From positions 1 through 52,911 of the forward strand of contig JAETTP010000013.1 in NCBI GenBank assembly GCA_021769035.1: a DNA stretch of 52,911 nt, in the 5' to 3' direction. The position numbers and the translations under genes are program-made. The notes beneath the pieces were generated by a model that saw only the letters and a program-made list of their open reading frames with translations, was not told the origin of the DNA and made no database searches. The DNA comes from Bacillota bacterium (GTDB lineage Bacteria; Bacillota; Dehalobacteriia; UBA4068; UBA4997). Positions 9,231-18,269 of this stretch are shown piece after piece (within the stretch, counting starts at the first letter, position 1; each line of letters begins with the position of its first letter).

Positions 9231-9284
9231 GAAACTCACTCCCGTCATCAATTCGACTTAAAAAAAACTTCTCCAAATTGATTA

Positions 9285-9314
9285 ATTATACCATAAATAA
9301 GTATTTTCTGTCAA
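9285..9314 (-). promoter_or_regulatory. Sigma-A promoter of carA-carB/dapF
   Basis: On the minus strand TTGACA (9309-9314) and TATAAT (9285-9290) are separated by 18 bases. Transcription should start near 9278, giving a leader of about 48 bases before the carA GTG. Confidence 0.85.
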
Positions 9315-9338
9315 TCAATTTTCCGCCTAAACTCCCGC

Positions 9339-9959
9339 TTAAATCCCGGACAGCAGGCGGCCAAAACCCCAAAGCAGCTTGCCGGCGTAAAAAATGATCA
9401 CCAAGCCGCAAATCACATTCACCGCCCGCAGCAGCCTGGCGTTAAATTTACTGCGCAAATGGGAAACCAAAAGGGTTAGGCCGGCAAACCACAAGCAGCT
9501 GGCCAGCTCCACCCCGCTGATAAAAGGCAGCGTCTGCCCCGCCGGCAGGCTGGCGTGAAAAGCCCCCAACATCATAGAGCCGTCAATCAGGGCCTGCGGA
9601 TTAAACCAGGTGACGGCGCAGGCCGCGGCCGCCGTTTGGCGCAGGCTGGGCCCGCCCCCCGCTTGCAGCTTCAGCTCCGCCGGCCGGCTCCGCAGCAGCC
9701 GCAGGCCGATAACCAGCACCACGCAGCCGCCCAGCAGCAAAATCAGCATTTGCAGCCAAACAAACCGCTGCATAATCGCGCCAACGCCGAAAAAGCAAGC
9801 CAGCGAGAGCACAATATCAAAAAAGGCCACAATCGCCGCCGTCAAAAAAGCCCGGCTGCGGCGGCTGTTCAAGGCGGAATTGATAATAAACAAATTCTGC
9901 ATGCCAATCGGCGCGGAATAGGCCAGGCCGACGGTTAAACCCTGCAAAAAGTAAAGCAT
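9339..9959 (-). CDS. LysE/ArgO-family amino-acid exporter
   Basis: 206 aa, the normal size for the family, with about six hydrophobic segments. The N-terminal signature GLAYSAPIGMQNLFIINSAL and the central TWFNPQALIDG motif are typical of LysE/ArgO exporters of basic amino acids in the cytoplasmic membrane. The ATG at 9959 is preceded by GGGAGG. It is probably monocistronic: a terminator-like hairpin separates it from rny upstream and carA has its own promoter downstream. Substrate is inferred from the family only. Confidence 0.88.
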   Translation of the reverse strand: MLYFLQGLTVGLAYSAPIGMQNLFIINSALNSRRSRAFLTAAIVAFFDIVLSLACFFGVGAIMQRFVWLQMLILLLGGCVVLVIGLRLLRSRPAELKLQAGGGPSLRQTAAAACAVTWFNPQALIDGSMMLGAFHASLPAGQTLPFISGVELASCLWFAGLTLLVSHLRSKFNARLLRAVNVICGLVIIFYAGKLLWGFGRLLSGI

Positions 9960-9981
9960 TTAAACCTCCCATTCTTGATAA

Positions 9982-10029
9982 TAAAAGCCGCCCTGCGGTG
10001 CGTCACCAGCAGAAGCGGCTTTATTTTTT
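9982..10029 (-). terminator. Terminator of rny
   Basis: Stem AAAGCCGC (9984-9991) / GCGGCTTT (10015-10022) with a 23-base loop, followed on the minus strand by TTTTATTAT. A T-run on the plus strand means it could also stop opposing transcription. Confidence 0.65.
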
Positions 10030-10044
10030 CAATTTGCCAAAAGC

Positions 10045-11604
10045 TTATTTAGCGTAATCGGTAACTCTGGTTTCACGGATAAGTACCACCTTGATCTGGC
10101 CGGGATAATCCAGCTCAGCCTCAATGCGTTTCACAATTTCCCGCACCATAACCTCAGCGCGGGCCTCCGCCACCTTCTCCGGCTTCAGGATAATCCGCAG
10201 TTCGCGCCCAGCCTGGATGGCATAGGCAGTTTCCACTCCCTCAAAATCGTTGGCAATGGCTTCCAGCTTCTCCATACGTTTAATATAGGATTCCAGCGTA
10301 TCGCGGCGCGCGCCCGGCCGGGCTGCGGAAATCGCGTCAGCTGCCTGCACCAGCGCCGCCTCCACCGATTCCACCTCAACATCGCCGTGATGGGCCAAAA
10401 TACCATGCACCACTTGCTTGCTCTCGTGATATTTTTTGGCAATATCCGCACCGATTTCCACGTGTGGGCCCTCCATTTCGTGGTCCAAGGCCTTGCCAAT
10501 ATCATGCAACAGGCCGGCGCGTTTGGCCAAAGTCACATCAGCACCTAGCTCGGCCGCCATCACCCCAGCCAGATGCGAAACCTCAATGGAGTGTTTCAGC
10601 ACGTTCTGGCCGTAGCTGGTGCGATAATGCAGCCGCCCCAGCAGCTTCACCAGCTCAATATGCAGGCCGCGCACATTGGTTTCCAGCACCGCCTGCTCGC
10701 CCTCCTGGCGGATTTTCTGCTCAACCTCTTTTTTGGCCTTTTCCACCATTTCCTCAATGCGGGCCGGGTGAATACGCCCGTCTAAAATCAGCTTGCCCAA
10801 AGCAATGCGCGCGATTTCACGGCGGATTGGGTCAAAGCCGGAAAGAATAACCGCCTCCGGCGTGTCGTCAATAATCAAATCAATACCGGTCAGGTTTTCC
10901 AAAGCCCGGATATTGCGGCCCTCACGGCCAATAATCCGGCCTTTCATTTCCTCATTAGGCAGGGCCACCACGGAAACAGTGCTTTCCACAGCGTGGTCGG
11001 CAGCCACGCGCTGAATGGCCTCCGTGATAACCTCCCTGGCGCGGGTTTCGGCTTCGTCCTTGGCTTCGGTTTCCATCTCCCGAATCATCGTGGCCATATC
11101 CACCTGCACCTCTTTGTTGACGTCGCTCAGCAGCTTTTCCTTGGCCTGCTCGGAGGTCAGGCCGGAAATACGCTCCAGCTCCGCCAGCTGTTCCTGCTCC
11201 AGGTTGGCAATCTTCTCCCGTAGCACGTCCAGCTCGCTGTTTTTCTTTTGCAAATGAGCTTCCTTGCGTTCAATGCCCTCCAGTTTTTTATCCAGAGAGT
11301 CCTCCTTTTGCAACAGGCGTTGCTCCAGCTGGTTCAGCTCATTGCGGCGGGCTTTGGCTTCGTCCTCAGCCTTGCTGCGTAGCTTAAATATCTCGTCCTT
11401 AGCCTCCAGCAGGGCCTCTTTCTTCTGAGATTCCGCGTCCTTAGCCGCGTCGTCCAACATTTTATCAATAGTCCCTTTGGCCGCGCCCAGCTTGGCCTCC
11501 ACAATTTTGCGGTAAAAAGCAGCGCCGACAAAATAACCCAAAGCCAGGCCAATCACCAAAAACAGAGCGTTAATAAGCAAATTTAAGATTGAAAATTGCG
11601 GCAT
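10045..11604 (-). CDS. rny: Ribonuclease Y
   Basis: 519 aa, the usual length. One N-terminal membrane anchor (about residues 7-30), a long charged coiled coil (about 40-190), a KH RNA-binding domain with [13 protein letters not shown], and an HD domain with [12 protein letters not shown] and HHGDVE. RNase Y is the membrane-anchored endonuclease that initiates mRNA decay in Firmicutes. Its known specificity partner YlbF is also encoded in this window (27752-28189). AAAAGGAGGTGAAGG precedes the ATG at 11604. A strong promoter 230 bases upstream leaves a long leader. Confidence 0.97.
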   Translation of the reverse strand: MPQFSILNLLINALFLVIGLALGYFVGAAFYRKIVEAKLGAAKGTIDKMLDDAAKDAESQKKEALLEAKDEIFKLRSKAEDEAKARRNELNQLEQRLLQKEDSLDKKLEGIERKEAHLQKKNSELDVLREKIANLEQEQLAELERISGLTSEQAKEKLLSDVNKEVQVDMATMIREMETEAKDEAETRAREVITEAIQRVAADHAVESTVSVVALPNEEMKGRIIGREGRNIRALENLTGIDLIIDDTPEAVILSGFDPIRREIARIALGKLILDGRIHPARIEEMVEKAKKEVEQKIRQEGEQAVLETNVRGLHIELVKLLGRLHYRTSYGQNVLKHSIEVSHLAGVMAAELGADVTLAKRAGLLHDIGKALDHEMEGPHVEIGADIAKKYHESKQVVHGILAHHGDVEVESVEAALVQAADAISAARPGARRDTLESYIKRMEKLEAIANDFEGVETAYAIQAGRELRIILKPEKVAEARAEVMVREIVKRIEAELDYPGQIKVVLIRETRVTDYAK

Positions 11605-11830
11605 TCCTTCACCTCCTTTTTACTTTTTATTTCTTTTTTTGCAAAAATAATAGCCCAGCCGCATAAGGCGACGGGCAATCAGAATAAACTCTGCCTTCAT
11701 TTTCCGCACATCACAGAATGGCGGCCTAAGGCCCCCAAAATTTTGCCATATTCTAATAACAAACTGTCTTCAGCAAAAAAACCTCCGGCCGCCGCCCGGC
11801 AGCCGCAACCAACTCCAGCCTTTTTCAGTC

Positions 11831-11859
11831 AATATATAAAATCAGAATATCTGTGTCAA
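11831..11859 (-). promoter_or_regulatory. Sigma-A promoter of rny; the gap 11605-12102 is otherwise AT-rich
   Basis: TTGACA (11854-11859), 17-base spacer, TATATT (11831-11836) on the minus strand. The predicted rny leader is about 220 bases and contains a weak hairpin (about 11655-11678, GCCC...GGGC) followed by TATTATTTTT, which could be an attenuator but is too weak to call. I see nothing else in the gap except the Shine-Dalgarno of the small ORF at its right end. Confidence 0.8.
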
Positions 11860-12102
11860 GTTTTTATTTCAAGCCCGACTACGCAAAAAAATGAGAAAAT
11901 TTATTCTAAAAGCCATAAAAATTTTATATGCGTTTTTGTAAAACTTTTATAACTATATAATATTCTATATTTTATAAGGCGACTTGTCAAGCTTTTAAGC
12001 AAAAGAAAGTGCAAACTTTTATTAAAATATAGGCAGGGCGGCCAAATATTGCATAAAATGCAGCAGAAAGCCTTTTTCAAACGTCATTTGGAGGTTTGTC
12101 CC

Positions 12103-12315
12103 GTGTTGGCATTATTATACTTTTTGTTGGCTTGCTGGCTGGCTGCAGCAATGCTGGGCGCCCTGCTGCTCGGCACAGCCGCCCTGGCAACCGCAGCCGT
12201 GGCTTTGGCCTCCTCAGCCATCAAATTAGCCCAAAAGGCCGGCCGCAGCCTAAGCCGCCTCAGCAAAACAGAACCGCTCAGCAGGAACGCTGGCGATAAA
12301 AGGCCAAAATCTTAG
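12103..12315 (+). CDS. Small hydrophobic protein, unknown function
   Basis: 70 aa from a GTG at 12103 with a perfect GGAGG (12090-12094) 8 bases upstream. The first ~45 residues are one or two hydrophobic, alanine/leucine-rich membrane segments; the tail is basic (KLAQKAGRSLSRLSK). I recognise no family. It runs convergently into aroK and overlaps its last 38 bases on the opposite strand. No clear promoter was found in the AT-rich region upstream. The strong Shine-Dalgarno is the main support; a chance ORF remains possible. Confidence 0.45.
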   Translation: MLALLYFLLACWLAAAMLGALLLGTAALATAAVALASSAIKLAQKAGRSLSRLSKTEPLSRNAGDKRPKS

Positions 12316-12796
12316 CCGCCACCTGCTCCAAAGCCCACTTATCCACATTAACAGCAAAATCCGCCGCCTCGGCATAAAGAGGCCCGCGCTCCGTCATCAG
12401 CTGCTGCACGGTTTCCGCCGTGGCCTGTTTGGGCAAAAACAGGCGGTTCTTTTTGCGGCGCATCCGCCGGAAAACCGTTTCCGCCTCCGCTTGCAGCCAA
12501 ACCACGCAGCCCAGCTGCCGCCAAAGCCGTAGGTGCTCCGGCAGGGGCGGCAAAGCCCCGCCGGCCGCCAGCACCTGCCCGCTTTTGCCCAGCTGCTTGC
12601 CCAGCAGCAGCTTTTCCTCGGAATAAAAACGAATTTGCCCGTATTTCCGATATATTTCCGGCAGCTTCAGGCCCGTCACCTGCTCCAGCTCCGCATCCAA
12701 ATCCACAAAATCAAAAGCCAGCTCCTCGGCCAGCAAACGGCCGACGGCGGTTTTGCCCACGCCCATCATGCCCACTAAAACGATATTCTCTGCCAT
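12278..12796 (-). CDS. aroK: Shikimate kinase
   Basis: 172 aa from the ATG at 12796, which places the P-loop GMMGVGKT at the expected position near the N-terminus; a longer upstream frame adds no conserved sequence. Other motifs: FVDLDAELE (DxD, Mg/shikimate), IRFYSEE (shikimate-binding arginine) and AAGGALP in place of the usual GGG. It phosphorylates shikimate at O3 in chorismate synthesis. It follows the phosphorylase gene by 52 bases with a modest GGGTGAG ribosome site. The 3' end overlaps a small plus-strand ORF. Confidence 0.93.
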   Translation of the reverse strand: MAENIVLVGMMGVGKTAVGRLLAEELAFDFVDLDAELEQVTGLKLPEIYRKYGQIRFYSEEKLLLGKQLGKSGQVLAAGGALPPLPEHLRLWRQLGCVVWLQAEAETVFRRMRRKKNRLFLPKQATAETVQQLMTERGPLYAEAADFAVNVDKWALEQVAAKILAFYRQRSC

Positions 12797-12848
12797 ACGC
12801 TCACCCACTTCATTTAAGATGTTTAAGCTTATGCAGAGCAGGCAGGTT

Positions 12849-13595
12849 TTAGCACTCCTGATAGGCGTAAACCAGCTGCAACAAAATTTTCGCCAGGCGC
12901 TCGGCATTGGCGCTCATCAGCTCCGTCACTTCCTCGTGCGTCACTTTCTCGGCCAGGCCGCAGGCAAAATTGGTCACCATCGCCAGAGAGCCGTATTGCA
13001 GGCCCAGCTCGTTGGCCAGCGTCACCTCCGGCACGCCGGTCATGCCGGATACGGTGCCGCCCAGGCGGGCAAAGGCGCGGATTTCCGCCCGCGATTCAAA
13101 ACGCGGCCCCTGCACGCAAACGTAAACGCCGTCCTCCACCAGCGGCACGCCGGCCCGCTCCGCCGCCGCCTTAATCTGCCGCTGCCAGTCCTTGGCATAG
13201 CAGTCCGTCATATCCGTATGGCGCACGCCAGCCTCGCCGCCCTCAAAAAAGGTCTGCTCCCGGCCGTAGGTGAAATCCAAAAAATCGTCCACCAGCACAA
13301 TGCTGCCCGGCGGCACCTCCCGCAGCAGGGAACCAACCGCGTTGACGGCCACAATCTTCTGCACGCCCAGGCTGTGCAGGGCCCAAATGTTAGCCCGATA
13401 ATTGATTAAATGCGGCGGGATACTGTGGCTGCGGGCGTGGCGCGGCAAAAAAACCAGCGGCTTGGGGCCGTTCGGCGTCGCCACCTCGCCCACAAACAGT
13501 GTCGCCTCGCCAAAAGGCGTCTGCACATGCTTCTCCTGCTGATTTTGCAGGGCTTCCCAATCGTAAAAGCCGGTTCCGGCAATCAATGCCAACAT
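12849..13595 (-). CDS. MTAP/PNP-family nucleoside phosphorylase (probably 6-oxopurine or methylthioinosine specific)
   Basis: 248 aa. Motifs of the MTA/MTI phosphorylase family: GTGFY near the start, PRHARSHSIPPHLINYRANI (phosphate and sugar site), NAVGS, GPRFES and GMTGVPEV. At the base-recognition position the protein has Asn (VTNFACG), where adenine-specific MTA phosphorylases have Asp; this favours 6-oxopurines such as methylthioinosine, inosine or guanosine. It cleaves the nucleoside with phosphate to base and (methylthio)ribose-1-phosphate in purine and methionine salvage. It starts 3 bases after the ftsY stop, so it is in one operon with ftsY upstream and aroK downstream. Confidence 0.9.
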   Translation of the reverse strand: MLALIAGTGFYDWEALQNQQEKHVQTPFGEATLFVGEVATPNGPKPLVFLPRHARSHSIPPHLINYRANIWALHSLGVQKIVAVNAVGSLLREVPPGSIVLVDDFLDFTYGREQTFFEGGEAGVRHTDMTDCYAKDWQRQIKAAAERAGVPLVEDGVYVCVQGPRFESRAEIRAFARLGGTVSGMTGVPEVTLANELGLQYGSLAMVTNFACGLAEKVTHEEVTELMSANAERLAKILLQLVYAYQEC

Positions 13596-13598
13596 TTC

Positions 13599-14570
13599 TC
13601 ATTCCTCCTGTATTGTGTCGTAATTATGTGCTTCCTCGTTGTCACCGGCAAACAGAGCCGAGGCAAAATCCGCCGCCACAAACTCGCGCAGGTCGTCAAT
13701 GCCCTCGCCCACGCCAATCATCTTCACCGGCAGGTTCAGCTCGTTAGCAATGCCAATCACCACGCCGCCCTTGGCCGTGCCGTCCAGCTTGGTGAGGATA
13801 ATGCCGGAAAGGGGCACAACCTCGCCAAAAAGCTTGGCCTGGCTGATCGCGTTCTGGCCGGTGCCGGCGTCCAGCACCAGCAGCACCTCCACATTGGCCT
13901 GCGGGGCCTCGCGCTCAATGATCCGATTAATCTTGCGCAGCTCCTCCATCAGGTTGGTTTTGTTCTGCAAACGGCCAGCGGTGTCCACAATCAGAATGTT
14001 GGTGCCGCGGGAAGCCGCCGCCTTGCAAGCGTCGAAAACCACGGCTCCCGGGTCGGAACCGCCGCTCTGGTGGATAACGTCCACCCCAGCCCGCTCGCCC
14101 CACATACAAAGCTGCTCAATGGCGGCCGCCCGGAAGGTGTCCGCCGCCGCCAGCAGCACCTTGTGGCCGATACTATGATAGTAAGCGGCCATTTTGCCGA
14201 TAGTGGTAGTTTTGCCCGCGCCGTTCACGCCCACCACCAGGATAATATTCAGCCGCCCGCCTTTCAGCAAAAAGCGGTTTTTGTTTTCGCCCTCCTCGGA
14301 GCCCTTGATGATTTTCACAATCTCCTCCTGGAGGGCGGCCCGCAAAGGCTCCGCCTCCCGGATATGCTGCTTTTTCTCAATCTCGCGCAGGCGTTCGCAA
14401 AGCTCAATGGCCGTCTGCACGCCCACGTCGGCCTGGATCAGCGTTTCCTCCAGCTCCTCGTAAAAATCCTCGTCAATCTTGCGCCCCATTGAAAACACCT
14501 GGGAAAGCTTGCTGTTAAAATCGTCCCGCGTTTTGCTCAGGCCCTGTTTCAGCTTTTCAAAAAACCCCAT
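13599..14570 (-). CDS. ftsY: Signal recognition particle receptor FtsY
   Basis: 323 aa. N domain helices (MGFFEKLKQGLSKTRDDF) followed by the GTPase G domain: GVNGAGKTTTIGKMA (P-loop), DTFRAAAIEQL, DTAGRLQNKTNLMEEL, TKLDGTAKGG, and the closing GVGEGIDDL. It lacks the long acidic A domain, as in most Gram-positives. It docks ribosome-SRP complexes at the membrane; the partner Ffh is encoded at 31569-32984. It follows smc by 27 bases with AGGAGG before the ATG. Confidence 0.98.
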   Translation of the reverse strand: MGFFEKLKQGLSKTRDDFNSKLSQVFSMGRKIDEDFYEELEETLIQADVGVQTAIELCERLREIEKKQHIREAEPLRAALQEEIVKIIKGSEEGENKNRFLLKGGRLNIILVVGVNGAGKTTTIGKMAAYYHSIGHKVLLAAADTFRAAAIEQLCMWGERAGVDVIHQSGGSDPGAVVFDACKAAASRGTNILIVDTAGRLQNKTNLMEELRKINRIIEREAPQANVEVLLVLDAGTGQNAISQAKLFGEVVPLSGIILTKLDGTAKGGVVIGIANELNLPVKMIGVGEGIDDLREFVAADFASALFAGDNEEAHNYDTIQEE

Positions 14571-14597
14571 AAGCCCAACCTCCTATATTTAAACTTT

Positions 14598-17500
14598 TCA
14601 GGAAACATATTGCTGCAAATCGTCCGTCAGCCGGACGGACACCATTTTGGAAACCCCGTCCTTTTCCATCGTCACACCCCAAAGGCGGTCGGCCGCCTCC
14701 ATCGTACCCTGGCGGTGCGTCACCACAATGAACTGGGTTTTCAGCTTAAATTTCTTAATATATTCCGCAAAGCGGTCCACATTGGCCTCGTCCAAAGCGG
14801 CGTCCACCTCGTCCAGAATACAGAACGGGCTGGGCTTCACCTGGAAAATAGCCAGCACCAAAGCCACGCCAATCAGCGATTTTTCCCCGCCGGAAAGCAA
14901 ATTGTAGTTGATCAGCTTTTTGCCCGGCGGCTGCACCAGCAAATCCACGCCGCTGGTCAGCAAATCGTCCGGCTCCGTCAAAAACAAGGCTGCCGAGCCG
15001 CCGCCAAACAGCTGCACAAAGGTTTGGCCAAAGTTCAAATTCACCTGCTCAAAGGCGGCGCGGAAACGCTGGGTCATAATCTCGTCCATTTCCTTAATCA
15101 CATTCAGCAGAGAGTTATGCGCCTCCAGCAAATCCTCCCGCTGGGCGGACAAAAACTCATACCGCTCCCGCACCTGGCGATATTCCTCGATAGCGTCCAG
15201 GTTGACGTTGCCCAAAGCCGTCAGCTGCTTTTTCAGCCGCTTCAGATTTTGAGCCAGCTGCGGCCGGCTTTGGCTTTCGTCCAACTGCGGCAGGGCCTGC
15301 TCAAAGGTCAGCTCAAAACCCTCGGCCAGCTTTTGCACGCCGGCCGCGTCCTCCGTTTGCAGGCGCGCCTCCTTAACCTCCAGCTGATGAATTTCCTGCT
15401 GCAACGCGCCGGCCTCCCGGCCCAAGGCCGCCGCCTGCCGCTCCCATTCCTCAATCCGCTGTTTCAGCAGACCGTTTTCGTCCGTATCCTGCGCCAGCCG
15501 CTCCTCCGCCTCGGCAATCTGCCCGGCCAACAACTGCGCCTCGGCCAGCTTGTCCTGCCAGGCCTGCCGCTGCTCCGCCAGTTGCTGCCGAAACTGCGCC
15601 GCCGCCTGTTCCTTCTGCGCTTTCTGCTCAAACAGGCTGCCCTTTTCCGCCGTCAAACGCTGCACCTCGCTGTCCAGGTTTTGATAAACCTGCCGCTTTT
15701 CCAAAGCCTGCAAACGGCTCTGTTCCAAAGCCTGCCGCTGCTCCTCCAGGGCCGCGCCGGCCGCCTGAACTCGTTGGCGCAGCTGCTCCAGCTGCTCGTT
15801 GGCCCGCTGGCTGCCCGCGTCCCAATCGGCCAAATCCGCTGCCAACTCCTGCCGCCGCCGTTGCAAACGCGCCTGCTCCTGTTGGGCCGCCGCCTGGCCG
15901 CGCTCCATCTGGGCCAGCTGCTCCTGCTTGTCTGCCAAATTATCCCGCAAATGAGTTATATCCTTAACCTGGCCCAAATATTGCAGCTCCAGCTCCCGGT
16001 CGGCCGCGGCCAGCTCCTGCCGCTCCGCGTCCAGCCGGGCCCGTTGCTGCTCCAACTCCGCCAAACGCTGCCGCCCGGCCTCGCCCTGCTGGCGCAACCG
16101 CTGCACGCTGTTTTGCAGCTGGGCCAGCTGATTTTTCTTCTGCAAAAGGTCGCCGCTGTTCTTCTGACGGCTGCCGCCGGTGATGGAGCCGCCCGGCGAG
16201 ATTATATCCCCGGCCAGGGTGACGATTTTAAACTGCTGCCGGTGCTGTCTGGCCACCAAAGTCGCCACGTCCAAATTTTCTACCAGCAAAGTGTTAGCGA
16301 ACAGAAACTCCACCGCCGGCCGCACCGCCTCCTGGCATTTGATAACCTGCGAGCAGCGGCCAATCACCCCCGGCCGGCCCAAGGCTTGCTCAATTTCCGC
16401 GTTGGGCCGCCAGCGCAGAGAAGCCAACGGCAAAAAGGTGGCCCGGCCCAGCTTTTCCTGCTTCAGATAAGCCACGCAGGCGCGGGCGGCTTGGTCGTCC
16501 CGCACCACCAAATTTTGCAGGCCCGCGCCCACGGCCGCCTCCAAGGCCTGGCTGAAACGCACGTCGGACTCTATCAAATCCAGCACCACGCCCAAAACGC
16601 CGTCGCTGGGCAGCTTGCCCTGCTCCTTAGCCCGCAGCACGGAGCGCACGCCGGGATAAAAGCCGCTCTTATTCTCCGCCATTTCCGACAATATCTTCAA
16701 GCGAGATTCCTCGCTGTTCAGCTGCATACGCACGGCCACATTGGCCTCGTTGGCCTGCACCAGCGCGGCCTCCATTTCATTCAAGCGGCCGGCCAGCTCC
16801 TGCAAGGCGGCCTTGTTGGCATCCCGCCGCTGCTGCAAAGCGGCCAAATCCTGCTGCATAGCCTCCGCCTGAGCCGCTCCTGCCTGCTCCTCTTGGCGCA
16901 AGGCCGCCATATTCTGCTCGGCCTCCGTCAGGCTTTGCGCCGCCTCGGCCAGGGTTTTCTGCAAAAAAGCCAACTCATTGTTCAGATTAGCCAACTGCTC
17001 CGTGTTAGCCAAAATATCCTGCTGGGCCAGCTCCTGCTCCGCCTGCAAGTCCGCCACCGTTTCCCGCTGGGCTGCAAAAGCCGCCTCCCGCCGGCCAATT
17101 TCCGCCTCGGCCGCCTGCAATTCCTGCTCGGCCGCCGCCCGCTGCTGCTGCAAGCGTTCCACCTCGGCCACAAAGCCGCTGTCCTGCTGCAAAAGGCTGC
17201 TCAATTCCGCCTGCAAGCGGCTGATGTTGGCCTCCGCGGCGGCCGCCTTTTCCTGCCACAGGGCGGCCTGGGCCTCGGCCTGCTCCCGGCCGCTTTTCAA
17301 ATCAAAAAGCTGCTGCCGGGCCGCCAAAAGCTGCTCCTCCGCCTGGTCGTATTGCAGACGGGCCGCCGCCAGCGCGGCCTCCGCCTCCAAACGGCCGGCC
17401 TCCGCCAGCGCAGCCTTGTCCCGCTTCTCCTGCAAGGTTTGGCTGTTCTGCTGCAAAAGCTGGCGGTTCTCCAGCATCTCCTGCAAAAGCAGATTGATCT

Positions 17501-18176
17501 CCTGCCTATCAGCGTCCGCTTTCAACTGCAAAAAGGTTTCCGCCCGGCTGCTTTGCTCCGCCAGCGGGGCCAGGCGGGCGGAAAGCTCGCTGATAATATC
17601 CCAAATACGGGTCAAATTCTGCTCCGTATCCGCCAGCTTACGCTGGGCGGTTTGCTTACGCGTGCGATATTTAACAATGCCGGCCGCGTCCTCCAAAAGC
17701 AGGCGGCGCTCCTCCGGCTTCATATTCACAACCTCCTGAATCCGCCCCTGGCCAATCAAGGCCAGCGAGTTGTTGCTGACCCCACTGTCCATAAACAGCT
17801 CCCGAATATCGCTCAGCCGGCACTGACGGCCGTTCAGCAGATATTCCGAATCCCCGTCGCGATAGGCGCGGCGGCAAATGTCCACCTCGGAAAACTCCAC
17901 CGGCAGAGAGCCGTCGGAATTGTCGATATGCAGAATAACCTCCGCCATCCCCAGGGGCTTGCGCTTGTTGGAACCGGCAAAAATAACGTCCTCCATCTTA
18001 TGCCCGCGTAAAATCCGGGCGCTTTGCTCACCCAGCACCCAACGCACCGCGTCGGCAATGTTGGATTTGCCGCTGCCGTTGGGCCCCACAATGCAGGAAA
18101 TGCCGTCCTCCAGCTTGATAACCGTGCGGTCGGTAAAGGATTTGAAACCAGCTAACTCAATACTTTTTAAGTACAT
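14598..18176 (-). CDS. smc: Chromosome segregation ATPase SMC
   Basis: 1192 aa, the family's usual length. Head motifs: Walker A GPNGSGKSNIADAVRWVLGEQ near the N-terminus, and C-terminal LLSGGEKSL signature and ILDEVDAALDEAN Walker B. Two long glutamine/alanine-rich coiled coils flank a hinge (about 510-660, GVLGVVLDLIESD...). SMC with ScpAB (not in the window) compacts and segregates chromosomes. Its own promoter overlaps the end of the upstream radical SAM gene; GGAG lies 4 bases before the ATG. The biased composition gives a spurious 1133-codon antisense frame. Confidence 0.98.
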   Translation of the reverse strand: MYLKSIELAGFKSFTDRTVIKLEDGISCIVGPNGSGKSNIADAVRWVLGEQSARILRGHKMEDVIFAGSNKRKPLGMAEVILHIDNSDGSLPVEFSEVDICRRAYRDGDSEYLLNGRQCRLSDIRELFMDSGVSNNSLALIGQGRIQEVVNMKPEERRLLLEDAAGIVKYRTRKQTAQRKLADTEQNLTRIWDIISELSARLAPLAEQSSRAETFLQLKADADRQEINLLLQEMLENRQLLQQNSQTLQEKRDKAALAEAGRLEAEAALAAARLQYDQAEEQLLAARQQLFDLKSGREQAEAQAALWQEKAAAAEANISRLQAELSSLLQQDSGFVAEVERLQQQRAAAEQELQAAEAEIGRREAAFAAQRETVADLQAEQELAQQDILANTEQLANLNNELAFLQKTLAEAAQSLTEAEQNMAALRQEEQAGAAQAEAMQQDLAALQQRRDANKAALQELAGRLNEMEAALVQANEANVAVRMQLNSEESRLKILSEMAENKSGFYPGVRSVLRAKEQGKLPSDGVLGVVLDLIESDVRFSQALEAAVGAGLQNLVVRDDQAARACVAYLKQEKLGRATFLPLASLRWRPNAEIEQALGRPGVIGRCSQVIKCQEAVRPAVEFLFANTLLVENLDVATLVARQHRQQFKIVTLAGDIISPGGSITGGSRQKNSGDLLQKKNQLAQLQNSVQRLRQQGEAGRQRLAELEQQRARLDAERQELAAADRELELQYLGQVKDITHLRDNLADKQEQLAQMERGQAAAQQEQARLQRRRQELAADLADWDAGSQRANEQLEQLRQRVQAAGAALEEQRQALEQSRLQALEKRQVYQNLDSEVQRLTAEKGSLFEQKAQKEQAAAQFRQQLAEQRQAWQDKLAEAQLLAGQIAEAEERLAQDTDENGLLKQRIEEWERQAAALGREAGALQQEIHQLEVKEARLQTEDAAGVQKLAEGFELTFEQALPQLDESQSRPQLAQNLKRLKKQLTALGNVNLDAIEEYRQVRERYEFLSAQREDLLEAHNSLLNVIKEMDEIMTQRFRAAFEQVNLNFGQTFVQLFGGGSAALFLTEPDDLLTSGVDLLVQPPGKKLINYNLLSGGEKSLIGVALVLAIFQVKPSPFCILDEVDAALDEANVDRFAEYIKKFKLKTQFIVVTHRQGTMEAADRLWGVTMEKDGVSKMVSVRLTDDLQQYVS

Positions 18177-18240
18177 TCATTAAACTCCAAAATAAAATTT
18201 GCGTTTTTTCATCTAAATATAATCTATCTAAATATAATAA

Positions 18241-18269
18241 ATTATATCATATCAGCTGATAAAAGGCAA
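18241..18269 (-). promoter_or_regulatory. Sigma-A promoter of smc-ftsY
   Basis: TTGCCT (18264-18269), 17-base spacer, TATAAT (18241-18246) on the minus strand. It overlaps the last codons of the radical SAM gene and leaves a 58-base leader before smc. Confidence 0.65.

Noticed and set aside
9231-9284. PyrR attenuator before carA
   Set aside because: The leader is about 48 bases with no anti-terminator/terminator pair.
11640-11830. Attenuator or riboswitch in the rny leader
   Set aside because: The only hairpin followed by T-rich sequence is weak and interrupted; no known motif recognised.
12797-12907. N-terminal extension of shikimate kinase
   Set aside because: It overlaps the end of the phosphorylase gene and would move the P-loop far from its usual position.
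14610-18011. A 1133-codon open frame antisense to smc
   Set aside because: It is a shadow of the GC-rich, glutamine/alanine-rich SMC coiled coil; it has no ribosome site, is very rich in Leu/Gln/Arg, and smc itself is unmistakable. The same applies to antisense frames over the NuoF-like gene (1053-3239) and nifJ (49971-51983).
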